NCBI GenBank assembly: GCA_900546665.1
Contig: URDY01000026.1
Location: 1 to 39,631, forward strand
DNA length: 39,631 bases
DNA from: an uncultured Paraprevotella sp.
GTDB lineage: Bacteria > Bacteroidota > Bacteroidia > Bacteroidales > Bacteroidaceae
Direction: 5' to 3'
The notes below the pieces were generated by a model. The model made no database searches and was not told the DNA's origin. It worked only from the letters and a program-made list of their open reading frames with translations. Within the stretch, counting starts at the first letter, position 1; each line of letters opens with the position of its first letter. Of the stretch, positions 1 to 9,000 are shown piece after piece. Made by a program: the position numbers and the translations under genes.

Positions 1-2
1 TT

Positions 3-104
3 GTGATCGGAATCATTACGATCGTAACAGGCGTGACAGCCGGAATTATCGCCATTGTCAATGGGGCACGTCTGTTGAAAAATAAGAGCGAGATTACATT
101 TTAG
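3..104 (+). CDS. C-terminal end of an unidentified membrane protein (partial)
   Basis: The window opens inside a plus-strand reading frame that ends at TAG 102-104. The 33 visible residues form one hydrophobic, Gly/Ile/Val-rich segment (IGIITIVTGVTAGIIAIV) followed by a basic, polar tail (RLLKNKSEITF). This looks like the last membrane helix of an inner-membrane protein. The start and most of the gene lie outside the window, so no family can be named. The 140 bp after it contain no clear gene. Confidence 0.5.
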   Translation: MIGIITIVTGVTAGIIAIVNGARLLKNKSEITF

Positions 105-203
105 CTGTGGAAAACGGGGGAGTAATTTGAATCAGAGACAGGTGAAAAGAACCCGCACGGTGGGAAAAATATTATTTGTGCTATGCGTTTTGATAAGTAA
201 TAT

Positions 204-211
204 TATTTTTG
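204..211 (+). promoter_or_regulatory. Possible -7 element for the secreted multidomain gene
   Basis: TATTTTTG matches the Bacteroidetes -7 consensus TAnnTTTG, 62 bp before the preferred start at 274. No well-spaced TTTG -33 element accompanies it, so the call is weak. Confidence 0.3.
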
Positions 212-273
212 TCAAATATTGTATATAGTATTAATAATTAATAGTTATGGTTAATCTTAAATCAAGAAATATT

Positions 274-2874
274 ATGAAGAATATTTTCTTTATAATATTG
301 ATGATGTCTGTTAGTTTTCATGCTGATGCTCAGAAATGGGTAAAATTGGATAAACACAGCGATGTAAAATCAACAGATGTTTGTCTTATTGTAGAAGTCA
401 ATTCTGGTTATGCTTTGTCTTCCAATACGAATACTTCAGGGCGTCCTAAGGCTGTAAAAGTAAATCTTGTTGGCGATGTTATTCAGGATGATGAGTCGAT
501 AACAGATGATTTGAAGTGGAATTTTATACAAGGTTCAGCTGAATCGGCTTATCTTATTCGAAGAAGTTCAAATACTAGTTATAAATTGGTTGATAATAAT
601 GGATTGATAGTGAGTTCTAATTCCTCGTATAAAACGTATTGGATATTAGATGCGTCAAAAGCCCAGTATTATGGATTCAAGCTGTCAACTGCTTCTGAAT
701 TCTTATGTTATAATAGTACATCTAATGTATTTTGGAATATATACAGTACTGCAAAATCACAAAATGTTCATATATTCAAATACGTTTCAGCACCTGTTGT
801 TCAGGCTCCTGTTTTATCAGTTTCAGGTGGAATTTATGTGGCTCCATTTACCCTGGAATTAACGGCAGAGAAAGGAGCTGAAATATATTACACGTTGGAT
901 GGTTCTATTCCTGATGAAAGCAGTTCTAAATACAGTGGAGGGATAAATATTCAATCTACTACGGTAATTAATGCTGTAGCTATCAAAAATGGTGAGAAAA
1001 GTGATGTCGTAATGGCTGAATATCATTTTGCAGAAACATTGAGTACTATTAATGAGTTTTATCAGGCAGATGATTTGGCATATGTGAAGTTAAAGTTGGA
1101 TAAGGCACAGGTAACGGCTATTAATGGGGATGAAGTATTCATTCAGGATGCAACTGGGGGTATGATGTTATATCAGAAAGATTTGTCTCTGAATGTGGGT
1201 GATGGGTTGGAAGGTAGTATACTTGGTCGCAAAATAATGGTTAACGGTATTCCTGTGATTGATGCAGAGAGTTATAAGGATTTGGAAAAAACAGAATCTG
1301 CATCACTTGACCCCATAGCTGTAAGTATGGCCGATTTATTAGCCGATACCTCTGGTCAGTATGCTTTCAGATTAGTGAAGCTGATTAATGTGGGTTTTGA
1401 AAACGGTTTTTTGGTTCATAATGATTCAGAACTGAAAGTGCCGTTTACAGATTATTTTAATGTTTTATCTGATGATGAGATTTATCCGCCATTGATGGAT
1501 GTTACGGGTTTGTGGATGACAGGTGAGAATAAGGGTTTATCGGTGAGGAATTATGATGATATTAAGAATGTTTCCGGATTAGAGCAACCTGTTTTCAATT
1601 GGAGTGTTTCGAAAATTACGGTTGATTTATCAGAAACAGATATCAGGCTTCCCGAATTGAATAATAATTCAGATGGAAAGGTTACTTATAATTCTTCCAA
1701 TCCAAGTGTAGCCAGCATTGATGCCAATGGGACGATTACGCTGAATGACGAGGGTATTACCACCATTTCAGCGGTTGTTTCAGCTTCATTGAATTTTTTA
1801 TCAGCAAAAGCAGAGTATGTATTGACTGTTACAAACAATGAAGGAGTACAAAAACCTAAGGCTTACGTATCAGAGGATAAGGGCTTGTATTATGCTATGG
1901 GTAATACTCAAAAGACAGGTAGTAATAGATTAGATGCCTATCAGGTTCATATATTGAATGGCACTGTCGTTAATACACTGGATGACAAAACGATATTGAA
2001 CTGGTATGTTGATAAAGAAAACGGGACAATACAGAATTCAGAGGGTTTTTATGTGGCTTATAGCAAGGAAACCTATTTGGTTTTGCAATCCAGCAAATAT
2101 TCTTGGTCTTATAATGAAACCGACGGATATTGGTATGACAAAGATACTAAACGTATAATAGATCTTTCAGGTAGTAAAACCTATTTCAGATGCTATGATG
2201 CGAATAGTTCTACTTCTTGTTTTATGCCTGTTGTAGATGGATATGGCCGTGAGGTTACAGAAGGACGATTTGGCACGATATGCCTTCCTTATCGTGTAGA
2301 GGCCGGAAATTTTAAAGGTGCCACATTTCATCGTATATTTGGCAAGCGTGTAAATAATGAGAATATGCCGACAGAGTTGGTGTTAAGCGAGCCAGTTGAG
2401 GAATTGGAAGCGGGCGAACCTTATGTCTTTTTACCTACGTCCAATCAGATCATTTTAGCTTACGCAAATGAATCAACTGGTCAGGCAGGGGAAAACAATG
2501 GTTTGGTAGGAACTTTCGATGGTATTAATTCAGATGGTTCTAATACCAACGCCTTACAAGGTATGTATTTGTTCTCTAACAATCAGTTGAAGAAGAGTGG
2601 TATTGGAGGCAAACTAGGTCAGAACCGTGCTTATGTAGATATGGATAAAGTGCCGGTGTTGGATGCAACTACAGAGGTGAATGGCTTGTTCTTCCGTCTG
2701 AATAATGGAAATGTTACAGCGATAAATGAGTCTGTGCGTGAAGAAAACAGAAAATATGATGTTTATTCCTTATCCGGTAATCTGGTTCGTCGTGGTGTGA
2801 TTGAGAGTGACGCTTTGGAGGGATTACCGTCGGGTATCTATCTGTTGAATGGAAAAAAATATTTGGTAAAATAA
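274..2874 (+). CDS. Secreted multidomain surface protein (chitobiase-C-like, OB-fold-like, Ig-like, C-terminal sorting-type domain)
   Basis: Exported protein of about 866 residues. An in-frame ATG at 247 would add nine polar residues; the ATG at 274 gives a clean signal peptide (MKNIFFIILMMSVSFHADAQ). Visible modules, counted from 274: a chitobiase/hexosaminidase C-terminal type beta domain around 176-250 (EIYYTLDGSIPD), an OB-fold-like segment around 258-335 (VFIQDATGGMMLY), a bacterial Ig-like (Big_2-type) domain around 443-520 (YNSSNPSVASIDANGTIT), and a C-terminal segment (YDVYSLSGNLVRRG, then LPSGIYLLNGKKYLVK) like type IX secretion sorting domains. No catalytic domain was recognised, so an adhesion or binding role is inference. 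The small peptide gene starts 13 bp after the stop and is probably co-transcribed. Confidence 0.75.
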   Translation: MKNIFFIILMMSVSFHADAQKWVKLDKHSDVKSTDVCLIVEVNSGYALSSNTNTSGRPKAVKVNLVGDVIQDDESITDDLKWNFIQGSAESAYLIRRSSNTSYKLVDNNGLIVSSNSSYKTYWILDASKAQYYGFKLSTASEFLCYNSTSNVFWNIYSTAKSQNVHIFKYVSAPVVQAPVLSVSGGIYVAPFTLELTAEKGAEIYYTLDGSIPDESSSKYSGGINIQSTTVINAVAIKNGEKSDVVMAEYHFAETLSTINEFYQADDLAYVKLKLDKAQVTAINGDEVFIQDATGGMMLYQKDLSLNVGDGLEGSILGRKIMVNGIPVIDAESYKDLEKTESASLDPIAVSMADLLADTSGQYAFRLVKLINVGFENGFLVHNDSELKVPFTDYFNVLSDDEIYPPLMDVTGLWMTGENKGLSVRNYDDIKNVSGLEQPVFNWSVSKITVDLSETDIRLPELNNNSDGKVTYNSSNPSVASIDANGTITLNDEGITTISAVVSASLNFLSAKAEYVLTVTNNEGVQKPKAYVSEDKGLYYAMGNTQKTGSNRLDAYQVHILNGTVVNTLDDKTILNWYVDKENGTIQNSEGFYVAYSKETYLVLQSSKYSWSYNETDGYWYDKDTKRIIDLSGSKTYFRCYDANSSTSCFMPVVDGYGREVTEGRFGTICLPYRVEAGNFKGATFHRIFGKRVNNENMPTELVLSEPVEELEAGEPYVFLPTSNQIILAYANESTGQAGENNGLVGTFDGINSDGSNTNALQGMYLFSNNQLKKSGIGGKLGQNRAYVDMDKVPVLDATTEVNGLFFRLNNGNVTAINESVREENRKYDVYSLSGNLVRRGVIESDALEGLPSGIYLLNGKKYLVK

Positions 2875-2887
2875 TTAAGTAATATAT

Positions 2888-3046
2888 ATGAAGAAGATTT
2901 ATTTCGAGCCGCAATTTGAGTTGTTGGGAATTGAGTCAGAGCAATTATTGTCTGGTAGTACTACTCAATCTATAGAGATTGTGAATGAAGAGGAAGACAA
3001 TATAGAAGGAGATGTAAATATGGAATCAGGTTTTGACTTGTGGTGA
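2888..3046 (+). CDS. Small peptide A of the MKKIY-ESE-LSGS family (52 aa)
   Basis: A 52-residue reading frame starts 13 bp after the upstream secreted-protein gene and stops just before a strong terminator. It begins MKKIYFEP, has ESE at 16-18 and LSGS at 21-24, then a very acidic tail (EEEDN) ending in FDLW. It aligns without gaps over the first 24 residues with the peptide encoded on the minus strand at 5488-5628, sharing 13 of 24 positions, which argues strongly that both are translated. There is no signal peptide or membrane helix. The conserved head, Gly-Ser junction and variable tail recall a leader/core precursor, but no modification enzyme or peptidase-exporter lies nearby. Similar short proteins are, from memory, common in Bacteroidales without known function. 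Confidence 0.75.
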   Translation: MKKIYFEPQFELLGIESEQLLSGSTTQSIEIVNEEEDNIEGDVNMESGFDLW

Positions 3047-3067
3047 TTTTTATTAAATACAGAGGAA

Positions 3068-3105
3068 AACAACGGAAGTAGACTGTCCTGTCTGCTTCCG
3101 TTGTT
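3068..3105. terminator. Bidirectional terminator between convergent operons
   Basis: A 16-bp stem with one G:T pair (AACAACGGAAGTAGAC against GTCTGCTTCCGTTGTT) and a 6-nt loop lies between peptide A (plus) and the TonB receptor gene (minus). The arms begin with A-rich and end with T-rich sequence, so it can end transcripts from both sides. Confidence 0.8.
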
Positions 3106-3113
3106 GATTATAT

Positions 3114-5381
3114 CTAAAATGTCATTCTGACTGCGCCATAAATGTTTCTTCCTGGGGCATTGATACCAGATGAGAATACGCGGTATTGTGTATCCAGAAT
3201 ATTTTCTATTCCGACTTGAACCGTAAGATAGGGAGTAAGGTTATAGCTTCCTTTTGCGTTGATTGTAAACCAGGCAGGCATACCTTTACCGTCAGCTCCT
3301 TTGAGGGTTGCATATTCTATATTATCTTCACCGTTCAGATTATATCTGGAGATATCCTTTTTGCCATTATAGAGGGCGTAAACATCGAATCGTCCTTTAC
3401 CGTTATTGGTGAGGTAGGCTGCACCAACGCGGCCATAGAGAGGCGGAATATGATCGAGTGGTTGTTTCTTTTCTCCTTTTGTGATTTCTCCGAAAGTGTA
3501 ATTAACCGTAGCATTCAGTTCTATTTGTCTGGATGGTTTGGCTGTGAGACTGGATGAAACGCCCCAAAGAACAGCTGCTTTTGCGTTGGTCTGTGTATAA
3601 ACCTGGCATAGTTCGCCTTGATATTCCATTTTGTCACTTCCCATAAACGTGGATGGGCCTGTTGTAATAGCGTCATAATAGTAAGTACCATAAATGACAT
3701 TTTCCCAGGTAAGTCGGTCTTGGATATGTTTGGTGACGTTCAGATCCAGTGAGACTGTTTTTTCCGGTTTGAGATTTTTATTCGGAATAGTTACCGTATT
3801 CAGTTTTGACTCAAAAACTTTAGAAGCATTGTCTATGTTGGGAACACGGTATGCTGTAGCTGCGGAAACAGCTATTTTCCAGGTCTTTTCAGGTTTGAAG
3901 TTCATACCCCATGCCAGACTGTAGGTCAGATTGTTTTTCCGTTGGTCTTCACCGCCATAGAAAGGAAATACCGTTTGGTCGAGTACACTCGAATATGTGG
4001 TGGAATATCCTAAACGGATGCCGTCATGCATACTCCATTTAGGAGAAATCTGCCATACATGTGTGACGAAGGCTTCCAATGAGTGCATCCGGTTCTTTCC
4101 ATCAGGATATCTGGTCATATTATATGTTTTCTCTTTGGTTCTGACATTCTCAGTTTCTGCAGTGGATTGCAAAAAGCTCAGATGACCATCTATTCCGGCA
4201 TGAACTTTATGATCATGTAGGTATTTGATCCAGTCACTGTTTAAGGAAAGAACGTGTACTTTTTCCCAAGTGTGGTAAAGTTCCTCCTTTTGAAATTTCC
4301 GGTCATGTCTGCTTTCCTTGATATTTTGGTATGCTATGGCGAGATGTACTTTGTCTGCACCGAGCTGTGCCTTACCATCATAATGATATGCTGTCATGAG
4401 TCGGAATTGTGGACCGTAGTACCATTCTGCAAATTTAGGTTGTAATACACCATTCTTTTCTTCCGTAACACTTAGACGGTCATAACGATTGAACTCATTG
4501 GTATTGGATAGTTGGAAGTTCAAGGTGTGCTTCTGATCATGGCGTGGCTGATAAAGCAGTTTCTGTATGAAATCATATTGCAGATAACCCGAACGTTTCT
4601 GAATTTCCGGATTATTATTGGTTAACATGACATCATTTTTTCCCTCATGAGGTTGTACATAAAGGTGACTTTGGATATATTCATCATTTTCGGGAAGAAA
4701 CGGGTTCCTTTGGGTTCCTGCTCTCAAATCACCGAAGTGGCTGAATGTAAAAGAGGTAAATGATGCTATTTTTTGTGTGCCGTAATTGAAGTCAAAGTGT
4801 GCTGTTCCTTCTTGATTGGCACTGCCATATCTGACGACAGCATGTCCTTCATGTTGTTTGTCCATACCTTCATTGGCCAGTTTCGGATTTATGGTATTAA
4901 ATACGATAGTACCTCCAAGCGCATCAGATCCATAATTAAGAGAAGAGGGACCATTCAGTATATCAATCTGCTGTAGTGCAAACTGGTCAACAGTCAGACA
5001 GTTTTGAAGATGACCACTTCTGTAGATCAGATTGTTCATACGAATGCCATCAACGACAAGCAAGATGCGTGAAGCTTCGAAACCTCTCAAGATGGGACTG
5101 CCACCACCTTGCTGACTTTTTTGTACAAGGACTTGTCCGGTTTCACTTAACAGATCTGCAGTATTTTGTTTATTGGTGTAATCAATAAAGTTTTTGGGTA
5201 TATTGATGATATGTTGAGGGGAATTGATTTTTTTTGTTTGCTCCCTGTTGACAGAAACTACCACTTCCTGAAGATTTTCATAACGATAAGTGGCAACGCT
5301 GTCTGCGATATGTGCATAAGCCGTTGAAAACAAATTCGTTCCGGTAATGCTTAATAAAGTGATAAGTAATTTCTGTTTCAT
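3114..5381 (-). CDS. TonB-dependent outer-membrane receptor, haem/haemoglobin receptor-like
   Basis: A 755-residue outer-membrane protein with signal peptide (MKQKLLITLLSITGTNLFSTAYA), a TonB-box-like segment near 38 (LQEVVVSV), and a plug domain around 55-170 (SPILRGFEASRILLVVDGIR, then YGSDALGGTIVF). The rest is a 22-strand type beta barrel ending in the aromatic C-terminus GAVRMTF. Overall order and the pair YRVP with NKNLKPEKT resemble the FRAP/NPxL region of haem and haemoglobin receptors such as HmuR, though degenerate. Uptake of haem or another iron carrier, powered by TonB-ExbBD, is therefore family inference. A small peptide gene lies 106 bp upstream on the same strand with a hairpin between. 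No Bacteroidetes -7 element is seen directly before this gene, which favours co-transcription with that peptide. Confidence 0.85.
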   Translation of the reverse strand: MKQKLLITLLSITGTNLFSTAYAHIADSVATYRYENLQEVVVSVNREQTKKINSPQHIINIPKNFIDYTNKQNTADLLSETGQVLVQKSQQGGGSPILRGFEASRILLVVDGIRMNNLIYRSGHLQNCLTVDQFALQQIDILNGPSSLNYGSDALGGTIVFNTINPKLANEGMDKQHEGHAVVRYGSANQEGTAHFDFNYGTQKIASFTSFTFSHFGDLRAGTQRNPFLPENDEYIQSHLYVQPHEGKNDVMLTNNNPEIQKRSGYLQYDFIQKLLYQPRHDQKHTLNFQLSNTNEFNRYDRLSVTEEKNGVLQPKFAEWYYGPQFRLMTAYHYDGKAQLGADKVHLAIAYQNIKESRHDRKFQKEELYHTWEKVHVLSLNSDWIKYLHDHKVHAGIDGHLSFLQSTAETENVRTKEKTYNMTRYPDGKNRMHSLEAFVTHVWQISPKWSMHDGIRLGYSTTYSSVLDQTVFPFYGGEDQRKNNLTYSLAWGMNFKPEKTWKIAVSAATAYRVPNIDNASKVFESKLNTVTIPNKNLKPEKTVSLDLNVTKHIQDRLTWENVIYGTYYYDAITTGPSTFMGSDKMEYQGELCQVYTQTNAKAAVLWGVSSSLTAKPSRQIELNATVNYTFGEITKGEKKQPLDHIPPLYGRVGAAYLTNNGKGRFDVYALYNGKKDISRYNLNGEDNIEYATLKGADGKGMPAWFTINAKGSYNLTPYLTVQVGIENILDTQYRVFSSGINAPGRNIYGAVRMTF

Positions 5382-5427
5382 ATTCCTTGTCTAGGCAATA
5401 GAATTAATAATTTTGTTTTCACGAAAT

Positions 5428-5458
5428 GGCTCCAACCTGAAATAATCAAGTCGGAGCC
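5428..5458 (-). promoter_or_regulatory. Hairpin between peptide B and the TonB receptor gene (possible attenuator)
   Basis: GGCTCCAAC and GTCGGAGCC form a 9-bp stem with one mismatch-type pair around a 13-nt loop. On the minus strand the stem is followed by ATTTCGTG, a poor U-tract. It could be a leaky terminator or processing stem that sets receptor expression below that of the peptide. Confidence 0.45.
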
Positions 5459-5487
5459 TTAATATAAAAAATGACTAATGGTATTAT

Positions 5488-5628
5488 TTAATAATCGTAT
5501 TCATCGTCATAAAATCCAGGATCGCTTGGAAGATCGTCCATTCCAAAATCTCTGTAGCTACCACTTAATATCACTTCTGACTCGGTCTGATAAACGATTA
5601 GTGTGGGAGTGGCGTATATTTTCTTCAT
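5488..5628 (-). CDS. Small peptide B of the MKKIY-ESE-LSGS family (46 aa)
   Basis: This minus-strand frame encodes MKKIYATP, ESE at residues 16-18 and LSGS at 21-24, followed by an Asp/Tyr-rich tail (DDEYDY at the end). Another ATG two codons upstream (5634) would add Met-Asn; the ATG at 5628 is chosen because it puts every shared residue in the same position as in peptide A at 2888-3046. There is no signal peptide or transmembrane helix. It is the first gene before the TonB receptor and is preceded by a TATCTTTG promoter element. Function unknown: a precursor peptide, a receptor-associated regulator or a short cytosolic protein are all possible. The gap-free match with peptide A is the main evidence that it is real. 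Confidence 0.7.
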   Translation of the reverse strand: MKKIYATPTLIVYQTESEVILSGSYRDFGMDDLPSDPGFYDDEYDY

Positions 5629-5663
5629 GTTCATGTTTAATAATATTTTAGATTTTGATGTCG

Positions 5664-5671
5664 CAAAGATA
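5664..5671 (-). promoter_or_regulatory. -7 promoter element for peptide B / TonB receptor
   Basis: On the minus strand this reads TATCTTTG, a full match to TAnnTTTG, 36 bp before the peptide B start. The -33 position holds only TTTC (5692-5695, 20 bp away). Confidence 0.5.
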
Positions 5672-6044
5672 GTTACAAAAATCTTAATTATGAAATACTC
5701 AAATCCCTTTTTAAGGATTATTATTTAAAGTGAATCTAAATAGTGAGAATTAAATGAAATTATATAAATAATCAAAATTTCGTAGTTTTGTAATATGTAG
5801 AATACACGCTGTATAAAATGTTAACATCATACTTTTTGCTTCTTAAATGCTTGTTATATAATTAGTTATTTTATTGTTCAATATTGATTATTTTGATGTA
5901 GAATGTCTATGAAAAAATATGGAAAACATATTAATTATATACAAATTAGTGATATAAAATTTCTGTATTGTTTCCAATTATGTAATTTTGCATTCAAAAT
6001 AACCAGAAAATACATTTATAATTATTTTTTAATGATATAGATTT
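5672..6044. other. AT-rich divergent intergenic region
   Basis: About 370 bp of very AT-rich DNA separates the minus-strand peptide/receptor unit from the plus-strand giant gene. TAGTTTTG at 5783-5790 and TAATTTTG at 5983-5990 match the plus-strand -7 consensus; the second lies 54 bp before the 2303-residue gene and is the better promoter candidate. No gene was recognised here. Confidence 0.4.
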
Positions 6045-9000
6045 ATGGTGAAAAGAAGATTGACAGGATTGTTTGCTCTTTTGTTGCCATTGTCCATGAC
6101 GCATGCTTTGATAGGCGGTGACAAAGGAAAGGATAGCAAGAAAAAGAGATCGAAGATGGAACAAGCTATCATGGCTTTACCGGATTCAGTTTATGAGAAC
6201 GTCAAAAAAGAAGATCTGTTGAATGATGAGGTCTATATAAAACTGGCTCGTGATGGATGGTATCCTCAGGAGATAACCAGAATTATGGACCGTTATATAA
6301 AGTCGAACCGTCAAAAGATTAGAGGCTCATTCGAGTATGGAATGTATGCCAAGCAATGGTTGCCGTCATTTGGACACACTCCAGGAAATGATACGATATA
6401 TCAGTATGTAGATACTGCTTATCGGGAGGAGACCATGAAAGAAGTACGTCGGATGTACGCCAGGCAGCTTGAAACTTATTATCCTGAGATACCCTATACT
6501 CCCGATGGCCGTATGAGTGGTAAACGAAATACGGGTTATTTCCGTCCGGTGTGGCAGAAACCATATACAGGACGTATTCATTGGATTGTCGTTCATCCGA
6601 CAGATCCTGATGCCTTGATGGTCGTTCCTGACGGAGCCGGTATTTTCCGTACCTCTAATCTGGGTGAAACCTGGGATTGTGTAACAGACCGTATTCCTGA
6701 TCGTGAGTTCCGGAAAATCTGTTCACATTCTGCTATTCCAGTAGATCCGGATAACTGGGATCATTTTTTTGCCTTTATGAAAAATGGTAATACAGCGGCT
6801 GTATATGAAACGCAGGATGGTGGACAGACTTGGGTCAGAGTTCCGAATGCGACGCATAAGAGTTTTAAGCGTGGTTATGCATTTAAGGATGCGGCTGGAA
6901 ATCTGAAATTTATCGGAGCAAACCAGGGTGGTGGAGATTATCGTGGAAGTAAAGTATGGTATAGTGATGATAAAGGAGTAACCTGGAAAGAGATTGTTGT
7001 GCCTGAAGATTTGAAAGAGGTTCATCCTACTACAGGTGCCAAAGGATCATTTTTCCAGAATTTCGCTTTCCATCCAACGAACCGTAATCTAGTTTATATT
7101 CCGACGTCAAGATGTATCTATTATTTTGATGATGGAGTGACACCGCAGACAGATGCTTCGGGAAATACTGTATTCAATATTAAAAGGATGACCTTTGATG
7201 TTTATAATCATGATGGAACAGAACTAAGAGCATCTCAGGTTCATGAGTTTCCTTTTAAAGCTACAACGCAGGGATTTTTAGAGATTAACCCTAATAATCC
7301 TTTGCAAATGTGGTTTGCTACGGCTTCGCGTAATGTGTCTTATGGTGTATATTCTGCTGTCTATCGTTCGGATGACGGTGGAAAGACCTGGCGTACCCTG
7401 CAGGAACCTATGAATGGTATTGGAAGCGGATTGGCGTTCGGTAATGAATCACCATGGGGATGGTTAGGTGGATTTGGAGTTAATTTCCAGGATCCACAGT
7501 GGTTGTATGGTTGTTCAATGAGTTCTGCCATCAGTAGTGATGGAGGATACGCCTTTAAAGAATTTGGTTGGGGAAACCGTTTGAAAGCAAAAGCTGACGA
7601 TGGTGTATATTATACGACAACCAGTGCACGTCATAATGCAGACAACCATTGTATTGTTTCTCATAGAAGCGGTCGCGTATTTAGAGGATCAGATGCAGGA
7701 TTATTGGTTAAGGACAAGGCGATCAATAATCATGAGTGGACGAATATAAACAGTTCGATGGGTAATCAGCTTCATTATTCCATAAAGGTTAATGAATTTG
7801 GTGATCAGACGATGTTGGGTAATACGCAGGATGTGGATGCTCAGACCTACAGATACGGACGTTGGGGACATTGGCGAGGTTATGAAGGAACTGAAGCTTT
7901 CATTAATCCCTATGCCGGAACTTGCTATTTCTCTGGAAGTGGAGGAGGCGGACTTGAGGGCGTTTCTTTGAGTTCATGGTATGAAGGCTATACGATGGCA
8001 GATGTATGTACAGGATATTGGTATCTTATTCATAATCCGGGTAATTCGGAACAATCATTTTTCCGTATAGAAGATTTTGGCCGTAAAACAGTTAATATAT
8101 CATTAAATACGGTAGATGAATCAGGAGCTGGAAAAGGAGCACGTGATTTTGCCATTACGCGTGACGGTGACCGTCCTACCTTATTTGTGTTGAATACGAA
8201 TCATACCATTGTCCGTTCTACTGATAATGGTAATACATTTGAAACGGTGAAAGTCAAATCAAAAGGTAATATAGTGCCAGCTAAATTTTCCAATGCTTGG
8301 ATTGCGGCTGATCCCAATAATTGTAATGTGATTTATGTGGCTCAGACAGGAAAAGTGCTGAAGTATGATTTGTCAACAGGAGATATGGAAGACTTGTCAG
8401 AAGGTTTGCCAAATATAAGTTGCGAAGATATTTTCTTCCATGAAGGATCTGGAGATCTTTATTTCTTCAGTTCTTCTTCAGGAATCTATTTACGTGACCA
8501 TACAACAGGTAAATGGAGTCTTTGGATGAAAGGATACAATCCGCTTTCAGCCAAGAGACTGGCACTCAATTATACGACACAGGAAATGGTGATCGGTGAT
8601 TACGGTCGTGGTGTATGGGTTGCGGATTTGGAACATCCTTCTGACCGCTATTTCAAGAATGGTTTCCAATTGAAGGAACTTTCCAATGTGTCTGGTCGTC
8701 GAACTTTGGGTATTGATACCAAGTGGACAATTCCTTTGTATTACGACTATACATGGTATGTAAACGGTGAAGATGTTTCAAATCCGTATCAATACCTTAC
8801 GAAAGAATTGAAAGAAGGAGATCAGGTCAAACTGAAACTCACTTTACGTGAATCACCGGATGTGAGCACGGAGTCTGCAGTCTATACAGTTCAGGCTGCT
8901 TCGTCAGGTCAGTCTGTTGATTATGTTCCTACTCCTGGACAGGCGCTTTACAGTGATGGTCGGGGAAGAATAGATCTGGGAAATGTAGATTACTTCTTTA

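Noticed and set aside
2888..3046. Bacteroidetocin-type bacteriocin precursor
   Set aside because: The head lacks a double-glycine leader of that class, the tail is highly acidic, and no peptidase-containing exporter or immunity gene is adjacent.
6045..8700. Sialidase
   Set aside because: Asp-boxes are present, but the FRIP motif and the catalytic Arg triad were not found, and the layout suits a sortilin-type propeller better.
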